A stretch of 41,182 nt of DNA, taken from contig JAFUOX010000041.1 in assembly GCA_017481725.1 (NCBI GenBank), positions 1-41,182 of the forward strand. Direction: 5' to 3'. Source of the stretch: Kiritimatiellia bacterium. Its GTDB lineage: Bacteria > Verrucomicrobiota > Kiritimatiellia > RFP12 > UBA3636. How positions within the stretch are numbered: the first letter of the stretch is position 1; each line of letters opens with the position of its first letter. The notes under the pieces are model-generated. The model was given only the letters and a program-made list of their open reading frames with translations, was not told the origin of the DNA and ran no database searches. The translations under genes and the position numbers were made by a program. Of the stretch, positions 25,654-33,424 are shown piece by piece.

Positions 25654-25696
25654 CTGGCTGTTGAACAGTTAGCTGTTAGGGCAGCCAGTTAATAAT
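25654..25696 (+). promoter_or_regulatory. Compound hairpin with T-run between rpoA and rplQ
   Basis: CTGGCTG (25654-25660) pairs with CAGCCAG (25682-25688), and an inner AACAG/CTGTT stem (25664-25668 and 25673-25677) closes a TTAG loop. After TTAATAA comes a run of seven T. This looks like a partial terminator or attenuator inside the operon. Confidence 0.6.
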
Positions 25697-25721
25697 TTTT
25701 TTAAGACAGAAAGACAATTCC

Positions 25722-26123
25722 ATGCGTCATAGAAAACAGAATACAAAGTTTGGCAGATCAAAGTCACACAGAGCTGCTCTTGTATCAATGCTAGTTGTTG
25801 CCCTAATCAAGGACAAGTCTATCAAGACAACTGTTCAGAAGGCAAAGGTAGCACGTCAGGCAGCTGAGAAGATGGTTACACTTGCTCGTAAGGGCACAGT
25901 GGCAGCACGCCGCCTTGCAGCAGCACGCTTACACGATGAAGGTGCAGTTGCTAAGCTATTCTCAGAAATCGTTCCAATGCAGGAGGGTCGCCCATGCGGC
26001 TTTACTCGCATTGTTAAGATCGGCCAGCGTTCAAGCGACGGTGCAGAGATGGCTGTTCTAGCTTGGGTTCAGGAAAAGTATGAGCCTAAAGCTCCAGCAG
26101 CAGAGCCAGCTGTAGAAGCTTAA
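25722..26123 (+). CDS. rplQ: 50S ribosomal protein L17
   Basis: This 133-aa protein begins MRHRKQNTKFGRSKSHRAAL, followed by MLVVALIKDKSIKTT and KMVTLARKG, and has GFTRIVKIGQRSSDGAEMAV near the end, all diagnostic of L17. The last 15 residues are an Ala/Pro/Glu tail (KAPAAEPAVEA). L17 lies near the peptide exit tunnel. It is the last gene of the operon, before the terminator at 26154. A hairpin with a T-run sits upstream and may tune its level against rpoA. Confidence 0.98.
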   Translation: MRHRKQNTKFGRSKSHRAALVSMLVVALIKDKSIKTTVQKAKVARQAAEKMVTLARKGTVAARRLAAARLHDEGAVAKLFSEIVPMQEGRPCGFTRIVKIGQRSSDGAEMAVLAWVQEKYEPKAPAAEPAVEA

Positions 26124-26153
26124 TTGTTCAATAATTAGAACAAAAATAATTAT

Positions 26154-26188
26154 AAAACCGCGGGGGTGTTTGCTTCCGCGGTTTTTTT
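26154..26188 (+). terminator. Terminator of the alpha operon
   Basis: AAAACCGCGG (26154-26163) and CCGCGGTTTT (26176-26185) form a 10-bp stem around a 12-nt loop and run into seven T. It lies 30 bp past the rplQ stop. Confidence 0.92.
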
Positions 26189-26269
26189 CTTTATGAATGT
26201 AGATAATTTTTGTTGATGTGTGCTTAACACACCTATCTATTAATATCTAAGTTGTATTGTTTCTTTTAT

Positions 26270-26319
26270 ACACACTAGTTTTAGTGTGTTTTTTAAACAA
26301 AAAACACTAAACCTAGTGT
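26270..26319 (+). other. Two adjacent ACACTA/TAGTGT hairpins
   Basis: The first hairpin is ACACACTA (26270-26277) and TAGTGTGT (26282-26289), followed by a T-run. The second is ACACTA (26304-26309) and TAGTGT (26314-26319) with loop AACC. The stretch 26190-26536 otherwise holds no gene: it is AT-rich DNA leading to the promoter at 26422. Confidence 0.55.
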
Positions 26320-26421
26320 GGTTGAATTTAAAATTGCTATTCCAAAAAACTCAAAATTTTATCAAAAAAGCAAAATTATTCATTTTTATTCTAAAAATTG
26401 AGTTTTTTTAAATGAATTATT

Positions 26422-26451
26422 TTGACATCCCCCATACATATATACTATATT
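26422..26451 (+). promoter_or_regulatory. Strong candidate promoter of the FN3 protein gene
   Basis: TTGACA (26422-26427) and TATATT (26446-26451) are separated by 18 bp. The spacer holds a C-run and the upstream DNA is A/T-rich. The leader would be about 80 nt before the ATG at 26537. Confidence 0.55.
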
Positions 26452-26536
26452 TAAAACTAAGTATTTAGGAGAAAAAAGGTTTAACCTAAATTACTGTTCT
26501 TTATCTAATAAATTACTTACAATTAAAGAGAAAAAA

Positions 26537-29212
26537 ATGAAAATTAAATCACTATTATTAGCATTGTTGTTCGCTTTCGCAACAACAGCATTCGGTGCAA
26601 CTATTCAATTATTATCAGAAGACTTTAGTGAAACCGAAGGAAAAGGTTCTGATATTAAAACTACTAATACAGGTACTACGCAAATAACTACTTCAGGTGC
26701 TTTAGAAACATATTTTCCATGGGCATCTACTGGTTCTAATGTTCGCACAGCTAATGGTGCAATAAGATTTGGTACAACTTCTGCAACAGGTACAGTTACA
26801 ACTAAAAGTTTAGATTTTTCATCCGCTAAAACAATTGTTACAGCAGAAGTAAAAGGAACACAATCTGAATGTCCTGATGCTGTGGTCTTTGAGATTAATG
26901 GTGTGACAAAATCAGCAACATTCACTAGTTTAATGGGAATAGTTGAAGGAGAGGGTTATGAAACAGTCTCTGTTGAATTTTCAGCAGAGGAAATGGTTGA
27001 AGGTTCATATGGGCTAACAATTTATTCTGTATTTGAAACTTCTGGTGAACCAAGATTCTTTATGAATTCCCTTACTGTTACACAAGTAACGGCAGATGTT
27101 GACGCTGTTCAGCTTGCAGCACCAGCAGACCTTGCAGTAGAATTTACACATGAATCAGCAACTGCTTCTTGGACAGCAGTAGAAAATGCATCAGGATATT
27201 CAGTTGTTTTTGTTAATGGCGAAACTGAAACAGAATACGAAACAACAGAAACTTCTATCACTTTCGAAAATCTATCTGCAGAAACAGCTTATTCAGTTAA
27301 GGTTGCTGCAGTTGGTAATGATGTTTCCTACCTAACCTCAGAGTATTCAACTGCTTCATTCTCCACAGAAGCAGCTCCTGAAGGTGAGTGGAAGGTTCTA
27401 TTCTATGAAGAATTTGCAGATACAGATAATGTTTCTTCTGAAACAGGTAGCACAAGCTTGAAGACGGATAATGCACCATGGGTTGATTGGAGCCTAGAAA
27501 CACCAATTTATAAGGCTTATGCAAGTGGTGGTTCCGTTCGTTTAAGTTTGAAGGCTGATCCTGGTTATGCTATAACAACAAACCTTTCATTCCAGGCATT
27601 GTCAACTCGTATCACTGCAAGTGTAAAGGGTTATCCAGAAGCAGATGCAGTTGCAGAGAATTTGGTTGTTACAATTGGTGAAACACCTGTTGTAATTCCT
27701 CTAACAGATCTCACAACAACAACTTACACAACTTATACTTATGAGACATCCATAGCCGCTGGATATAAACCAGTAAAGATTTCCGTTTCAGGTGGAGATG
27801 ATCTTCGTACATTAGTTGATTCCTTCAAGATTGAGCAATTCGCATCATCTACTCTAACCCAGCTTCCAGCACCAGCAGAAGTAACAGCAACAGTAGCATC
27901 ATGCTACAGCGCAAATATTTCTTGGGCAGCAGTAACAGGTGCAGCTAGCTATTCTGTAACTATTCAGGCAGTTGATGCAGATGGTAATAATGTTGGTGAT
28001 CCAATCGTAAAGCCAATCGGCAACACAGAAACAAGCTTGCTTGTTGAAGGTCTACAGGATGGCACAAGCTATAATGTATCAGTTGTAGCAATCGGCGATG
28101 GTGCAACAGGCCTTGATTCAGATGCAGCAACAGCTTCATTTGCAACAGCAGCTGATCCTTATAAGCCAACCTTCTCAGTGACAGATGTTAATGGCGAAGC
28201 AACGGAAGCATTCACAGCTCCTCTAACAGATCCAATCGTTGTAAATGTTTCTGCAGTAGTAGGCGAAGAGGCAGCTACAGTTGTTGCTGGCACAATGCCA
28301 GAGGGCGCAACCTTTGTTGATGGTGTATTCACATGGACACCAATGACAGAAGAGGTTGGCACAGTTGTTACAGTTGATTTCACAGTAACAAATGAGGGTG
28401 GCACATATACAAAGACAATCACAATCACTGTTGCAGAGGCACTTCCTCTAACAATGGGTGCAATCACAGCTTCTGATGTTGAGGCAACAAGTGCAATTCT
28501 ATCTTGGGATGCTCTACCAAAGGCAACAAGCTACACCTATGATATTTGGTATGGTTCTTCAATCGTAACAAATGGCGTTGATATGGAAACCTTCTTCGAC
28601 TTTGAAGGCGTAAGTAAAGGCGTAATCCCATTCGATGTAACAATCAAAGGTGCTAATAGAACATATGCTGACAACAAGGATTTTGATTTTGAGCATAATG
28701 TTGTTTGCTTCAATGATGATACAGGTTATGTAATCACAAAGCTATATCCAAAGGCAGTTACAAATCTAAGCGCATATTTCGTAAAGAAGTCTGCAGGAAC
28801 AGAGGAAGGCTTTACAGGTAATCCAGTAACTGTATATGCATCTTCAGATGATGGTGCAACATGGGTACAGGTTGCTTCTTATGCAGCAGCAGACTTGGCA
28901 GCAGATGAGGTTCGTGTATTTGAATTCGATGCAGCATTGAACTATACACGCTTCAAGTTTGAATGGCAGAAGGTTGAAATGAACTTTGGTATCTCTTGCA
29001 TTGCAGCAACATATACAGGCGCAGGCACTAAGATGTTTGCTGAGAATCAGACAACCACAGACACCACAATCACAATTCCAAAGGGATTGGTTGCTAATAC
29101 AGAGTACATTGTACGCATAAAGGCATCTAATGATGCTGGCGATAGTGCATATCAATATCTCCGTTTCGCAACAAAAAAGGCTGATCCAGCTACAGTAATT
29201 ATCATACAGTAA
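26537..29212 (+). CDS. Secreted multi-domain fibronectin type III protein
   Basis: This 891-aa protein begins with a signal peptide (MKIKSLLLALLFAFATTAFG, then A). Domains in order: a beta-sandwich of jelly-roll type (about 25-190, LLSEDFSE start), FN3 (about 193-280), a second copy of the beta-sandwich (284-437, FYEEFADT start), FN3 (444-540), an Ig/He_PIG-like domain (541-638, containing MPEGATFVDGVFTWTP), and a last FN3 (from 640). The last FN3 is split: its first strands (SAILSWDALPKATSYTYDIWY) and last strands (NTEYIVRIKASNDAGDSAY) are separated by about 140 residues of another domain. It ends PATVIIIQ, like the 1421-aa protein. There is no sortase, PEP-CTERM or beta-barrel end. Probably a surface or matrix protein that binds carbohydrate or protein; ligand unknown. 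Confidence 0.9.
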   Translation: MKIKSLLLALLFAFATTAFGATIQLLSEDFSETEGKGSDIKTTNTGTTQITTSGALETYFPWASTGSNVRTANGAIRFGTTSATGTVTTKSLDFSSAKTIVTAEVKGTQSECPDAVVFEINGVTKSATFTSLMGIVEGEGYETVSVEFSAEEMVEGSYGLTIYSVFETSGEPRFFMNSLTVTQVTADVDAVQLAAPADLAVEFTHESATASWTAVENASGYSVVFVNGETETEYETTETSITFENLSAETAYSVKVAAVGNDVSYLTSEYSTASFSTEAAPEGEWKVLFYEEFADTDNVSSETGSTSLKTDNAPWVDWSLETPIYKAYASGGSVRLSLKADPGYAITTNLSFQALSTRITASVKGYPEADAVAENLVVTIGETPVVIPLTDLTTTTYTTYTYETSIAAGYKPVKISVSGGDDLRTLVDSFKIEQFASSTLTQLPAPAEVTATVASCYSANISWAAVTGAASYSVTIQAVDADGNNVGDPIVKPIGNTETSLLVEGLQDGTSYNVSVVAIGDGATGLDSDAATASFATAADPYKPTFSVTDVNGEATEAFTAPLTDPIVVNVSAVVGEEAATVVAGTMPEGATFVDGVFTWTPMTEEVGTVVTVDFTVTNEGGTYTKTITITVAEALPLTMGAITASDVEATSAILSWDALPKATSYTYDIWYGSSIVTNGVDMETFFDFEGVSKGVIPFDVTIKGANRTYADNKDFDFEHNVVCFNDDTGYVITKLYPKAVTNLSAYFVKKSAGTEEGFTGNPVTVYASSDDGATWVQVASYAAADLAADEVRVFEFDAALNYTRFKFEWQKVEMNFGISCIAATYTGAGTKMFAENQTTTDTTITIPKGLVANTEYIVRIKASNDAGDSAYQYLRFATKKADPATVIIIQ

Positions 29213-29235
29213 TATTTAGTTGTAATTGCTTAATA

Positions 29236-29282
29236 AAAATAGGCTGCTGTTTGCAATTAGCAAATTGGCAGCCTATTTTTTT
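29236..29282 (+). terminator. Terminator after the FN3 gene
   Basis: AAAATAGGCTGC (29236-29247) and GCAGCCTATTTT (29268-29279) form a perfect 12-bp stem with an inner TTTGC/GCAAA pair, and more T follow. It lies 24 bp past the stop. Confidence 0.9.
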
Positions 29283-29800
29283 AGGGTATTGATACACGCG
29301 GATGATGGGTGCTAGCTTTCACGCTCGCGTGCTGGAAGAGTATGGAGAAGCGACTTCCAGTCGCTTTGCATGCGCTAGCACGCTTCAAAATTGTGAAAAA
29401 TGGACGCTGTGACGCGGAGGACGAAGCGAACGAGATTATACGCGAGAATGGAGAAAAAACCACTCAACTCTCCCTGAATTCTTCATTATTCATTCTTCAT
29501 TCTTCATTACTCATTCTTCAGTCTTCATTTATTATAATGAGTTTTCTCCGCATCTTAATAAGCTTCTGAGCGAGCACACTAGTGGATGAGGTTTGCCAAA
29601 TTGCTTCGAAAGAATAGCAATAGTCAAGGCAAAGCTCATTCCGCTAGTGTTTTTTTTCGGCGTCACGTCTCTGCGACCTCTGCGGCCTCTGCGTCTCTGC
29701 GTCCCACCGGCGTCCCGTGCATCCCGAGCATCACGCTCGCATCCCGTGCACCACGCTCGCATTCCGTGCATAACTCTACCTTCTTTTCTTGACTAAATCG
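29283..29800. repeat. GC-rich non-coding repeat island B
   Basis: Contents in order: a stretch with GCTAGCACGCTTCAAAA and GACGCGGAGGACGAAGCG, a short run of ATTCTTCATT-type minisatellite, the 73-bp palindrome, pyrimidine-rich CTCTGCGACCTCTGCG words, then repeats of GCATCCCGTGCA and CACGCTCGC. It matches island A in reverse complement over nearly all its length. Frames here have no ribosome sites, and the peptide shared with island A follows from the DNA repeat. From 29800 to 29869 is an AT-rich leader of the next gene. Confidence 0.8.
29577..29649 (+). repeat. 73-bp palindromic repeat element, copy B
   Basis: The ends are CACTAG and CTAGTG. The left arm ATGAGGTTTGCC pairs with the right arm GGCAAAGCTCAT except for one G-G mismatch. 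The inner stem is ATTGCT/AGCAAT. Eight or nine T follow the right end, so the plus-strand RNA would resemble a terminator. Confidence 0.88.
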
Positions 29801-29869
29801 CTTGTTTATTGCACAATATAACTATTAATTTTGTTTTCAAAAAAGGCTTTGAGAAAATTCTAACTTTGT

Positions 29870-32467
29870 ATGAGTACAATTACAAAAACAACTACAAATG
29901 CTGCTGAAACGCAGGCCCTTGCATATGAGCTAGTTAATCGCATCGGTCCAGCACCAATTATTGCCTTGTATGGTGATTTAGGTGCAGGAAAAACTTGCTT
30001 TGTTCAAGGACTTGCCTCGGCATTGGGTATAAAAGCTGCTGTGTGTAGCCCAACCTTTACTATTGTAAACGAATACATTGAGGAAGGTTCTCCACGAAAA
30101 CGATTGATTCATGCAGATCTTTACAGACTTAGTGGACCAGAAGAGCTAGAAACGATTGGATGGGATGATTATATTCGCTCTGGTGATGCTATGGCAGTTG
30201 AATGGCCAGATCGCGCCGAAGGCGAATTTCCACCTAACTTGATAACAATTGATATCCGCATAGGAGATACACCAGATGAACGTATCTTTAATATCTCCCT
30301 ACCAGATGATCAAGACGCCCCTAAACAAGATCATTGTATCTCTCATTCAACAATTACAGAGGAAGTTCTACAAAAAATAGTTGCCGACCCTAATACAAAG
30401 GTGCTACAGGGCGGTCGCAATTTGACCGTTCGTGCCAATGTGAAGCTTGAGGATGGAACAGAGGTAGAAGCAGCTATTAAACGCTTTCCTCCAAGAAGCC
30501 CTCTTAGACGTATTATTGAATTAGGTAAACAAACAACGGCAGCAAAGTCCTTTCGTGCAGCAGAGCATCTTTTTTGCAAGGTCGGTAATGTTACTCCAGA
30601 ACCTTTGGCTTTGATCGATAATGGACCAGCCCATGAAGGATGGTTTGTTTCTAAATTTGAACAAGGAATCACAACCTTTGGTCAAGAGCTTATAAAGCTT
30701 TATAATTCTATGGGACCATCTTCAAGGTTGATGGAGCTTTTGCAGCTTGTAGCAGAAAAATGTGCAGCAATGCATGATTCTGGTTTTATGCATCGTGATT
30801 TGGGAAATCAAAACATAATGCTTTCCAAACGTGGCGTTGGAAATGTTGTTATGTTCATTGATTTAAATAGAAGCCGTAGCTATAATCAACCACTAACAAA
30901 TAAACAGCGTGCTCGTGATATTTCTCGTATAAATCTACCATCGGATTTGCTGCGCGTGTTTATTGCTATGTATTGGCGTGGTAGCGAGCCTCCAGTAGAT
31001 TTTCTTAAATGGGAGAATCGATATAGAAGAAGCTATGCTCGCCATTGCATGACCCGTGATATTCGCCATCCAATTAGACGATTAAAGAAAAAACCATCTC
31101 CAGATGGTGTTTATCCAAGTTATAATGATATTTGGATATGGGATACAAAATCAGAGCAAGCGATACCGGTTTTGAAATCAAAGGATAGGCGTAAGTATCA
31201 ATCTAGCTCACGAGTTTTTATGTCTCTTTGGGGCATAATTAAGCGAGCAAAAAAAATCAAGCAAAACGAAAAGTTTATTAGAAGTATACTTTATAGTCAG
31301 CCGGTATTAAATTTTGCGAATCGTCTTTTTATATCAATATCAGGTGATCCACATCGTTTTGCTCGAGAGCAACAGCTATTAAGTGAATTAGGTTGTACTG
31401 GAGTGCATATCCGATTGTATTTCCATGAAGGGCTTGGAATCCTAAAAGAAAAATGTGGTATAGTACAAACACTTTCTTCTGCTGGCTACAAGGTTGCAAT
31501 AACTCTTGTTCAAAATAGAGAGGCTGTATTAAATCCAGAAAAATGGTCTGAATTTGGTGCTCAGGCATTAAAGGAATGTGAAAAGCATATTTATTGGGTA
31601 CAGGTTGGCCAAGCAATAAATCGCTCAAAGTGGGGATGCTGGAATTATAAAGAAGCAGCAAGACTTTTTGAACCAATAGCTGAGTGGAAAAAAGCATATC
31701 CGAATGTAAAATTTATTGGTCCTTCATTAATCGATTATGAATGGGATTATTTGGTAGGTCTTTTAGAGTGTCTGCCAAAGCAGGTTCATTTTAATGCAGC
31801 ATGTCAGCAGCTTTATGTGGATCGTCGTGGTGCCCCAGAAAATAAGCAAGGGAAGGCTGCAGCTATTGATAAACTTGTAAAAATTCGAGCAATAACAAAT
31901 ACATCAAAGCAATTTGGTGAGCAGCTTATTGTTTCTGAATTTAATTGGCCATTGCTAGGCACGCGTGAGTGGTCCCCAGTTGGTTCTCCATATGTTGTTC
32001 CTGGTGTGCGAACAAATGATCCAAGTGTGACAGAGCGTGATGCTGCCATTTTTGCGTTGCGCTATGTTTTTCTAGGCTTAGCTTCTGGAGCAACGGCATC
32101 TATGGTATATTGGTCTTTGGCTGCACATGGCTTTGGTCTTGTTGATCCAGGTGCTGATGAAGAGCATAATCAACAGCAGTGGCGTAAGCGTCCTGCTTTT
32201 GTTGCGTTTTCTGTTTTCTTTACATTGCTTAAGGATGCACATTTTATTAGGCAAATTCAAGCAGATGATTCTAATAAAGTATGGGTGCTTGAGTTTAAGG
32301 ATAGCAATGAGAAGCACATTGTTGTTGGATGGACCTCTGATGCATTAGCTGATAGACCAATGCCTAAGCTTGATTTTGAAATTAAAACAGTAGTTGATAC
32401 ATTTGGTAAAACTATTGATGTTCCTGGAAAGCTATTAACAGATCCAGTATATTATATTGGAAAATAG
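29870..32467 (+). CDS. tsaE: Fusion of TsaE, a WaaP/Kdo-kinase-like domain and a glycosidase-like barrel
   Basis: Residues 1-145 are TsaE, the ATPase of the tRNA t6A37 synthesis complex: Walker A G35-DLGAGKT42, CSPTFTIVNEY, HADLYRL and E111-W-P-D-R. Residues about 175-400 look like a lipopolysaccharide (Kdo/WaaP/RIO-like) kinase: A-A-I-K204 as the ATP lysine, H308-R-D310-LGNQN as the catalytic loop, and F-I-D331-L-N as the metal Asp. Residues about 470-865 resemble a GH-A (beta/alpha)8 glycosidase: VQVGQAINRSKWG (578-590, acid/base strand, though the usual N-E is replaced) and VSEF at E690 (nucleophile position). A complete TsaE as the N-terminal third of such a protein is unusual. No signal peptide. 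No stop or frameshift divides the three parts. Confidence 0.85.
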   Translation: MSTITKTTTNAAETQALAYELVNRIGPAPIIALYGDLGAGKTCFVQGLASALGIKAAVCSPTFTIVNEYIEEGSPRKRLIHADLYRLSGPEELETIGWDDYIRSGDAMAVEWPDRAEGEFPPNLITIDIRIGDTPDERIFNISLPDDQDAPKQDHCISHSTITEEVLQKIVADPNTKVLQGGRNLTVRANVKLEDGTEVEAAIKRFPPRSPLRRIIELGKQTTAAKSFRAAEHLFCKVGNVTPEPLALIDNGPAHEGWFVSKFEQGITTFGQELIKLYNSMGPSSRLMELLQLVAEKCAAMHDSGFMHRDLGNQNIMLSKRGVGNVVMFIDLNRSRSYNQPLTNKQRARDISRINLPSDLLRVFIAMYWRGSEPPVDFLKWENRYRRSYARHCMTRDIRHPIRRLKKKPSPDGVYPSYNDIWIWDTKSEQAIPVLKSKDRRKYQSSSRVFMSLWGIIKRAKKIKQNEKFIRSILYSQPVLNFANRLFISISGDPHRFAREQQLLSELGCTGVHIRLYFHEGLGILKEKCGIVQTLSSAGYKVAITLVQNREAVLNPEKWSEFGAQALKECEKHIYWVQVGQAINRSKWGCWNYKEAARLFEPIAEWKKAYPNVKFIGPSLIDYEWDYLVGLLECLPKQVHFNAACQQLYVDRRGAPENKQGKAAAIDKLVKIRAITNTSKQFGEQLIVSEFNWPLLGTREWSPVGSPYVVPGVRTNDPSVTERDAAIFALRYVFLGLASGATASMVYWSLAAHGFGLVDPGADEEHNQQQWRKRPAFVAFSVFFTLLKDAHFIRQIQADDSNKVWVLEFKDSNEKHIVVGWTSDALADRPMPKLDFEIKTVVDTFGKTIDVPGKLLTDPVYYIGK

Positions 32468-32475
32468 AGTTTGAT

Positions 32476-32733
32476 ATGTTTATTTACAAAACACGTGGGG
32501 TTTGCTCTAAAAGTATAGAGCTTGAGTTGGTTGGCGGCATAGTTACCTACTGTAAAATAAATGGCGGATGCAGGGGTAATACACAAGGTCTTTCTAAAAT
32601 GGTAATTGGTAGGAAAGCCTCAGAGATTATCCCTTTACTTAAAGGAATCCAGTGCCAGGGCTCTACATCCTGCCCAGATCAGCTGGCTCAGGCATTAGAG
32701 CAATATTTATCTCAAATTGAAGGGCAAATGTAA
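32476..32733 (+). CDS. TSCPD-domain protein (TIGR03905-like)
   Basis: This 85-aa protein has the small TSCPD fold: INGGCRGNTQGLSKMVIG and GIQCQGSTSCPDQLAQAL with the S-C-P-D motif that names it. The domain is also found at the end of class II ribonucleotide reductases and as stand-alone proteins in anaerobes, where its role is not established. The cysteines (residues about 9, 26, 32, 60 and 66) may bind a metal. It begins 8 bp after the TsaE fusion gene, and its stop overlaps the ATG of the first chromate transporter by one base (TAATG). Cytoplasmic. Confidence 0.85.
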   Translation: MFIYKTRGVCSKSIELELVGGIVTYCKINGGCRGNTQGLSKMVIGRKASEIIPLLKGIQCQGSTSCPDQLAQALEQYLSQIEGQM

Positions 32734-33422
32734 TGACAAAAAATGCCTCCGATTCTCTACCGCCACCATTGCCAGAAGTAGAAGAGGAAAAGCCTTGTGT
32801 CTCTAGAGAAGTTGAGACTGTTGATGTGTCTAATATTCCTTTAGCGAAACGCCTAGGCTTGCTTCTTTTTCTTTTTATGAAAATTGCTTTGTGCGTTGTC
32901 GGAGGTGGTTATGCGATTATTGCAGCAGCAGAGGAAACTTTCGAGCAAAAGCTTCGTTGGCTTCCTAAGGGAGATTTGCTAAATCATTTGCCAGTTTTTC
33001 AAACAATACCTGGGCTTATTGCTGGAAATTCAGCAATGTATGTTGGTTATAAAATAGCAGGTTTTCTTTGTGCTGTTGTTTCTTTAATTGCTGTTGCACT
33101 TCCTTCCTTTATTATTATTTCTTTTGTGGCGGTTGGTTTTAGCTGGTTGCCTACAGATAATCCACATGTGCAGGGTGCTTTTCTTGGGGTTCGCTCTGCT
33201 TTGGCTGGTGTTGTTGCTGCCACAGTTATAAAATCATGGCCAAAGATTATGCATGGTTGCTGGGCTTGGTTGTATATGCCAATAAGCTTGATTGGAATTA
33301 TGTTTTTTAATATCAATGCAGCTTATTTTCTAATTGGTGGAATTTCGTTTGGTGTGGTTTTTATGTTGATTATGGTGCCGATATATAAACGCCTTTTCAA
33401 AAAAGCAAAAGAGGAGAAATAA
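32733..33422 (+). CDS. Chromate transporter-family protein, first half-size subunit
   Basis: This 229-aa membrane protein has one CHR domain: FMKIALCVVGGGYAIIAAAE near residue 50, PVFQTIPGLIAGNSAMYVGY, then several hydrophobic helices. A Pro/Glu-rich cytoplasmic stretch of about 45 residues precedes the first helix. Half-size CHR proteins work in pairs encoded side by side, as here. Some such pairs export chromate, but many in anaerobes have no known substrate. It overlaps the TSCPD gene by one base and ends 2 bp before its partner, indicating strict co-translation. Confidence 0.9.
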   Translation: MTKNASDSLPPPLPEVEEEKPCVSREVETVDVSNIPLAKRLGLLLFLFMKIALCVVGGGYAIIAAAEETFEQKLRWLPKGDLLNHLPVFQTIPGLIAGNSAMYVGYKIAGFLCAVVSLIAVALPSFIIISFVAVGFSWLPTDNPHVQGAFLGVRSALAGVVAATVIKSWPKIMHGCWAWLYMPISLIGIMFFNINAAYFLIGGISFGVVFMLIMVPIYKRLFKKAKEEK

Positions 33423-33424
33423 AA

